Assembly: GCA_016124585.1 (NCBI GenBank)
Contig: WGNL01000020.1
Span: forward strand, 124,001 to 188,000
From: Bacteroidota bacterium
Lineage (GTDB): Bacteria; Bacteroidota; Bacteroidia; Chitinophagales; Saprospiraceae
Reading direction: 5' to 3'
DNA length: 64,000 bases
Shown: positions 59,618 to 64,000 of the stretch, one piece after another
Layout of the letters: every line of letters starts with the position of its first letter
How positions within the stretch are numbered: position 1 is the first letter of the stretch
Notes under the pieces: generated by a model
The model's database searches: none
What the model was told of the DNA's origin: nothing
The model's input: only the letters and a program-made list of their open reading frames with translations
Position numbers and translations under genes: made by a program

Positions 59618-60463
59618 TTATTTTTTAACTACAATCTTTGTGGCGGCACCCACTTTTACCACATAATTTCCAGCTGGTAAATTCTGCATATCTATGCTGG
59701 CAGTGGTGGTATTTTCTTCAAAAACTGCTTGGTATAGTTGCTTTCCAACGGCATCAAACAATTGGATTCGCTCGCCACCTTGGGCAGCTTCTGGCAGTCT
59801 CACTTGTAGCCAATCTGACACTGGATTTGGATACAGATTCACCTCCATTGAAACTGACTGCTCAGTTGCAACTGCTTGATTGACAGTGGATTGGCCATTT
59901 TGCGAAGCAAAAAGTGGAGGCAATATGCCGAACAATTGATTGATGTTCACGCCACCACGAGTAGTGTTTCCAGGCAGTGCCCAAATGAAATCTATGTAGC
60001 TGATGCCAATGCCCGTGAGCTGTAGAGATTTGTTTTGGAACAGTTGAATACCAATGAACTGGGAGGTAAGGCCGTTTGCTGGGCCTTCAATTGCATTGAT
60101 GATGACGGCTGCACCGTAACTAAGGAATTGCTGAACGGCTCCGCTTGGATTTACAAGGGCCACACCGCCACCGTTTGAAGTTTGTTCGACATCATACCAA
60201 ATAGTCCCATAACCATTTTGCTGGCTAGGAATTACTTGGTTTCCAAGGCTATTGACAGAGTTGACAGTTCCATTTGCGTTATAGATTACGGCTGACCAGC
60301 CATCCAAGCTTGAACCAGCCTGACCAGCTATTTCAATACCCCTATTGGCAGGGTTACTAGCCAAATAATTGACCTCATTAATGAAACTGGCAGCAGATTG
60401 GCCGAAAATTGTAGTGGTGGAGAGTAAGGTTGTAAATAGAATAAAGTAGAAAATCTTTTGCAT
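59618..60463 (-). CDS. Lamin-tail-like domain protein with T9SS sorting domain
   Basis: 281 residues: signal peptide (about 1-21), a lamin-tail-domain-like fold (about 25-170; FINEVNYLASNPANRGIEIAG, LDGWSAVIYNANG), and a type IX secretion C-terminal domain (about 205-281; LYPNPVSDWLQVRL ... PAGNYVVKVG). Secreted to the surface or medium by T9SS. Function unknown; the LTD call is by pattern only. Confidence 0.8.
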   Translation of the reverse strand: MQKIFYFILFTTLLSTTTIFGQSAASFINEVNYLASNPANRGIEIAGQAGSSLDGWSAVIYNANGTVNSVNSLGNQVIPSQQNGYGTIWYDVEQTSNGGGVALVNPSGAVQQFLSYGAAVIINAIEGPANGLTSQFIGIQLFQNKSLQLTGIGISYIDFIWALPGNTTRGGVNINQLFGILPPLFASQNGQSTVNQAVATEQSVSMEVNLYPNPVSDWLQVRLPEAAQGGERIQLFDAVGKQLYQAVFEENTTTASIDMQNLPAGNYVVKVGAATKIVVKK

Positions 60464-60592
60464 GGCGATAAAAGTATTTATGAATTATAAAATGAAAATT
60501 AGCAAAGGAAGGCCACCAGAAAAGATTGGAAAGAAAAGAAGTGCTGCAAAACTAAGGCAAGAATGTATTTAATGCAAATTTTTTTCAGAATT

Positions 60593-62116
60593 CTACAAAT
60601 TGGGTAGCGAGATGGGGAATTCAAAATAAGTGCTAATCTCACGCAAAAGTTTGTTTGTGGAATCCAAATGTGGTTTATCGGTTGTCTGAAAAAGTGTGGC
60701 CTCGAATTTTCTCACATATTGTTCCCGCTTCGTTTCCAACCATTTTGAAGCATAGTAAAAGGCATTAAGTGTTAGGTCATTTTCTTCATTGACAACCTTA
60801 CCGGTAGTGGATTTTTTGTAGCGGCGATAGCTTTTTTCAACTTTTTCAAAATCTTTCAGGCAAAATGCAGCCATAATCATATTCAAATAGATTGGGTCAA
60901 TGTAAGCATGGAAAGCGACCTGTTGGTAAAACAATAATAAATTATCCAGAAGCTGATAACTCTCCTCAATTTCTTTTTTATCGCCAAGCAGCAAGAGCCC
61001 AGCGAATATTGTACTGAGATTAATGTACCTAACAACATAGTTTTCTTGAAGCAGCTTGTTTTCGAGCAATATTTTACTTCTGTTTTTTAGGAATTTTATT
61101 CTTGTCCGAGTTTCTTCTGGTAGTAATTGGATATGGTCATCACGATAGCTAGTAAAGAAGTTAGTAGCCAAATAGCTTGTCTGAATTGCAATCGAGTTGA
61201 TCTCCGGTTGGTTGATAAAACTATTCCAGAACAAGTCTTCCTCACTGTGGTCAATAATGTCTGCTGCTTCTTCTAACAATTTCTCCGTACTAAGCTGGCG
61301 CGCTGTATAGTTTAAACGCAAAAAGCTCAGTTTTGGTCGAAGGTTGTGCAGGTAAGGAAAAATGATGTAGTCGTATTTATCAAGTGCCTCCTCAATGGCC
61401 AACAACTCTTGGTAGTTTTCGTCACTGTAAAATCTAGCGTCCCTTTTCATGTGAAGTAGGTAGCAGATATTGAGCCTCCCCATCAACTGCACCACCATGC
61501 TTTTATTCTCCCGATATGATTCCAAAAAAGCTAGCTGTTCAGGCAATTTGGATTCATCATCCTTGCCTTTATCCTTTAGTTGTTGAAAAATGAAATGGTT
61601 AATATTATTTAAAGCCTGCTTGAAAGTCGTCAACTCACCTATCCGTTCAAAATACCCCAGTGCCTTTTTATGATTATCCAAATACCCCTCCCGCTGCGCC
61701 AAGAACTGCAACATCTTCGCCTCTGTCCCAAAATCCTCGATTTTATTACTAACATCCAATGCCATTTCAGCCAGTAGGGTAGCGGCCTCTAGTTTGCCGG
61801 TGTTTACCAAAATCTGAATACGAGTGGAATTGTGCTGGAGGTAGTCGGAGTAGTTTCGAGCGAGGAAACCAGTCAGTTTAAACGTATAATGCGCCAACTG
61901 AAAGAACTTTTTCATGTCCTTTTCCCCCTCTGGTGCATCACCATACACGGCCTTGTAGAGTTTTTCACTTTCCTGCTCTACTTCAAAACTCCGCTCAATC
62001 ACATCTATCAACGCCAAAGGGTAATAGGAGCGGACGCTCAAATTCTTCACGTGCTCCCGGAAGACGTTGAAGTGAAAATCGTCCAAGAGCTTGACCACTT
62101 TTTCAATCAATAGCAT
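60593..62116 (-). CDS. Large all-helical (TPR-like) cytoplasmic protein
   Basis: 507 residues with no signal peptide or TM segment. Almost entirely helical with repeated pairs (e.g. NTGKLEAATLLAEMALDVS, NHKKALGYFERIGELTTFKQAL), resembling degenerate tetratricopeptide repeats. Probably a scaffold. No family recognised. Bacteroidota carry many such proteins. Confidence 0.7.
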   Translation of the reverse strand: MLLIEKVVKLLDDFHFNVFREHVKNLSVRSYYPLALIDVIERSFEVEQESEKLYKAVYGDAPEGEKDMKKFFQLAHYTFKLTGFLARNYSDYLQHNSTRIQILVNTGKLEAATLLAEMALDVSNKIEDFGTEAKMLQFLAQREGYLDNHKKALGYFERIGELTTFKQALNNINHFIFQQLKDKGKDDESKLPEQLAFLESYRENKSMVVQLMGRLNICYLLHMKRDARFYSDENYQELLAIEEALDKYDYIIFPYLHNLRPKLSFLRLNYTARQLSTEKLLEEAADIIDHSEEDLFWNSFINQPEINSIAIQTSYLATNFFTSYRDDHIQLLPEETRTRIKFLKNRSKILLENKLLQENYVVRYINLSTIFAGLLLLGDKKEIEESYQLLDNLLLFYQQVAFHAYIDPIYLNMIMAAFCLKDFEKVEKSYRRYKKSTTGKVVNEENDLTLNAFYYASKWLETKREQYVRKFEATLFQTTDKPHLDSTNKLLREISTYFEFPISLPNL

Positions 62117-62541
62117 GGCGGAAAAGTCAGAAATTTTGTGCTTTGCTTGAAACGTCGAAAATGTCTGTGGGTTGCTCGGGGTTTAAAACTGGGCAAAGTT
62201 GGCATAAAACCCTGAATTTCAGCAGTTTGATTTTCAATTTGTCCTATCAATGAAAATAAAATGTCGAGGCAGAAAATTTTTTCCTCGATTTCCTTCACAT
62301 ATCAGATTTGGCCTACCCCCTCTAAGTTTGTTTGCAAATTTGTTGCATACTTATAAAATATACAATATGATATGCCAAACTGAAAACATAATTGCAACAC
62401 CTTCCAGAATTACTTCTTGCAATTCTACCCTACCTCCCTGAATTCTGGGAATAATGCACTGCCTTTTTCCCTCAAACTTACTGCCATTGCAATTTTGAAA
62501 TCCTCCATTCAATTGCAACTAAATCGAAAAATCTGAATACG
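62117..62541. other. Intergenic region with TTGCAA repeats
   Basis: 425 bp without a supported gene. TTGCAA occurs five times (about 62333, 62391, 62417, 62485 and 62513), mostly as ATTGCAA, within the region upstream of the small gene at 62542. They may be operator sites, but AT-rich sequence makes this weak. Confidence 0.35.
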
Positions 62542-62733
62542 ATGAATCTGCTGAACTTCCCTTACAACCTGCAAGAAATGATGCAGGAACAGGAGACAGG
62601 AACGTTAGACACACGAACAAGCTACCCGGCCAGAGCCAGTGGAAATAACAAAGAGGAAAACAATTCCGAACCCAAAACCCCTCCTAAAGACACAAGTTCT
62701 GAATTTTACGATACCGATACAGATGATAGTTAG
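62542..62733 (+). CDS. Short acidic hypothetical protein
   Basis: 63 residues, Asn/Glu/Thr/Asp-rich and probably disordered (ends SEFYDTDTDDS). Coding is supported by its start after the repeat region and by the small gene that follows 36 bp later. No family recognised; it could be spurious. Confidence 0.35.
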   Translation: MNLLNFPYNLQEMMQEQETGTLDTRTSYPARASGNNKEENNSEPKTPPKDTSSEFYDTDTDDS

Positions 62734-62769
62734 TTAATATTTTAGAGTACGTATTTAAAAATAATAACC

Positions 62770-63015
62770 ATGATAGCAATTTATCAAAACCCAAGCTTAA
62801 CAAGTGCTATGAAAAACGAATTGGATTTTTTGGTTTTCATAGGACTTTCCACCGGAAATATCATACGCTATGTACGTACTAGCGGGCGAATAGACGAAGG
62901 AGCTTTGGCAGAACTACTGCATGTAACTCCTTCCGTCGTTAAAAAATTAGAAAAGGTGAAAGGCCATTTGCCAAACGAATGGCATAAGAACCTCAGGATA
63001 TTTTTTGATAATTAA
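62770..63015 (+). CDS. Small putative HTH-like protein
   Basis: 81 residues. The central segment GALAELLHVTPSVVKKLEKVKG has the spacing of a helix-turn-helix, with no other domain. Followed by a good terminator (63025-63078), which supports a real transcript. Confidence 0.55.
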   Translation: MIAIYQNPSLTSAMKNELDFLVFIGLSTGNIIRYVRTSGRIDEGALAELLHVTPSVVKKLEKVKGHLPNEWHKNLRIFFDN

Positions 63016-63024
63016 GCAAATCGG

Positions 63025-63078
63025 GGTGGGAGTCTAGAATTCGGGTAAGTTGGTCATGATTCCCACCACTTTTTTTTC
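63025..63078 (+). terminator. Intrinsic terminator
   Basis: 10-bp stem GGTGGGAGTC/GATTCCCACC (one wobble) at 63025-63034 and 63058-63067, followed by eight T residues. The AT-rich 63079-63330 region holds nothing else. Confidence 0.75.
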
Positions 63079-63351
63079 TTCAAAAATCTCATTTGTTTTT
63101 CTGCTTTTATTGAATTTTGAACCTACCTAGCAATTTAATTTTTTTTGCAAAATTTTGATTTTCAATTACTTACATAGATTTTAAAAATCTCTTTCCAATA
63201 TTTTTCCTAACAACGGCGTCTTTTTTTCCCTCATTTTTTTCCTCATATCAGCCCTTCCTTTAAAAGGTATTATCAGCCTGCAACTTTGCCACTGTCAACC
63301 AATTTTATTCATCATTTCAACCGTTACGCCGTGAAAAAACTCAATTTTTAC

Positions 63352-64000
63352 ATGAAAAGCGTTTTAGTTTCCTTTCTTTTCTTGACCCTAAGTTTAGCCA
63401 TTCTTGCCCAAAAAAGCCCCCAACAAATACAAGCTCAAAAGCAGCGCATCCAAGAGGATACCAAAGTCAAGTCCGTGGAAATGTCGCCAGAGCGCGGCAC
63501 ACCGCTGGCCATCCGCTTCGATATTGCCCAGTCGGGCAAAACCTACCAGGTGCGGGATGCCCGCCGTTTGATGAGGGATTTTCTTCAAATGAAACCCATC
63601 GACAAACTGGAACCTGTTAACAATGTCCGCCAAAAAAGCGGTGTACAGGTCGCCCGTTTCCAGCAATTTTACAAAGGAATAAAAGTGGTGCACGGCCAGT
63701 ACACGGCCCTATCCAAAGATGACGAACTGTCTGCGCTCAGCGGTGAGTATTACGATTTGGAAAACCTGAACACAGCAGCCACGCTCAACGAAGCGCAAGC
63801 ACTCGAAGCCGCCAAGCAGTTCGTCGGGGCGAAGGAGTACGTTTGGGAATACGTGCAAAGCCTCTGGCGAGGTGTCTTGTCGCCAGAAATGGTGAAGCAG
63901 ATTGACCAAGCCTACGGCGAATATTTGCCAAAAGGCGAACTCGTCATCGTGGATGATTTCGGTACCACGGAAACCGACCTCGACCTTGCTTGGAAATTCA
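63352..64000 (+). CDS. Secreted metalloprotease N-terminus (FTP propeptide), 3' end cut by window edge
   Basis: Open to the window end; 216 residues visible from the ATG at 63352 (an in-frame GTG at 63331 would add 7). A signal peptide (MKSVLVSFLFLTLSLAILAQ) is followed by a fungalysin/thermolysin propeptide pattern (VARFQQFYKGIKVVHGQYT, then LSALSGEYYDL, then the EAQALEAAKQFVGAKEY helix). A zinc protease of the M4/M36 group probably follows. Family assignment rests on the propeptide only. Confidence 0.75.
   Translation, partial: MKSVLVSFLFLTLSLAILAQKSPQQIQAQKQRIQEDTKVKSVEMSPERGTPLAIRFDIAQSGKTYQVRDARRLMRDFLQMKPIDKLEPVNNVRQKSGVQVARFQQFYKGIKVVHGQYTALSKDDELSALSGEYYDLENLNTAATLNEAQALEAAKQFVGAKEYVWEYVQSLWRGVLSPEMVKQIDQAYGEYLPKGELVIVDDFGTTETDLDLAWKF

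Noticed and set aside
62330-62520. CRISPR-like repeats
   Set aside because: The repeated units are six to seven bases, irregularly spaced, with no spacers and no cas genes.

Overview
The window reads as Bacteroidota DNA, most likely from the Saprospiria (the Lewinella/Haliscomenobacter side of the phylum). Three things point there: type IX secretion sorting domains at the C-termini of secreted proteins, a lipidated TamA homologue (TamL) beside TamB, and AT-rich start regions with few Shine-Dalgarno sequences. The class is an inference; the phylum is well supported. No rRNA, tRNA, CRISPR array, insertion sequence or prophage block was seen.

Layout. (1) 0.6-2.4 kb holds a CHASE3 histidine kinase with its receiver protein. 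(2) 2.5-21.9 kb is an almost entirely minus-strand stress and envelope island: a DUF892 ferritin-like protein, an OmpA lipoprotein, an AI-2E-type permease, Dps, a YqaE/Pmp3 protein, CsbD, a DUF2383-like helical bundle, a GAF protein, an AsmA-like protein, a dual-specificity-type phosphatase, DUF1328, a Pycsar-effector-domain protein, a metallophosphoesterase/BamA-like fusion and a thioredoxin-fold protein. (3) 22.1-28.8 kb is a sensory block: bacteriophytochrome kinase, receiver and heme oxygenase in one operon, then a receiver, an ethylene-receptor-like kinase and a GAF kinase. (4) 29.1-32.1 kb holds small membrane and stress proteins. (5) 32.1-35.1 kb pairs a PAS/sigma-54 activator with a divergent ECF sigma factor that has a sigma-54 promoter. 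(6) 35.8-42.1 kb is a second stress island (AraC regulator, universal stress protein, YtxH, holin-like protein, second ECF sigma factor). (7) 42.1-49.6 kb is tamL-tamB. (8) 49.9-53.6 kb is a replication and partition module: an octamer-repeat centromere-like array, ParA, a ribbon-helix-helix partner, an iteron origin and a Rep_3 initiator. (9) 53.7-64 kb carries secreted and surface proteins (SGNH hydrolase, DUF4382, M36 protease, lamin-tail-like protein) and a peptidase cut by the window edge.

The unifying signal is a promoter that matches no primary sigma consensus of this phylum: TGAACA, exactly 15 bases, then CGTTTTA(CC). Eleven good copies and several weaker ones precede stress genes on both strands, which makes regions 1, 2, 4 and 6 look like one ECF sigma regulon. 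Two copies sit about 190 bp before the next gene, with an intrinsic terminator in between, and so appear to make small RNAs of about 130 nt. The sigma-54 activator/ECF pair could feed this regulon. Several regulon proteins keep a fold but have lost catalytic residues: the HD domain of the Pycsar-type protein, the metallophosphoesterase, and the thioredoxin-like protein.

The rep/par module suggests the window lies on a large plasmid or chromid, or spans an integrated one. In support, all eight copies of GGGTAGGG (a match to the FtsK-orienting KOPS consensus GGGNAGGG) point away from this module on both sides.
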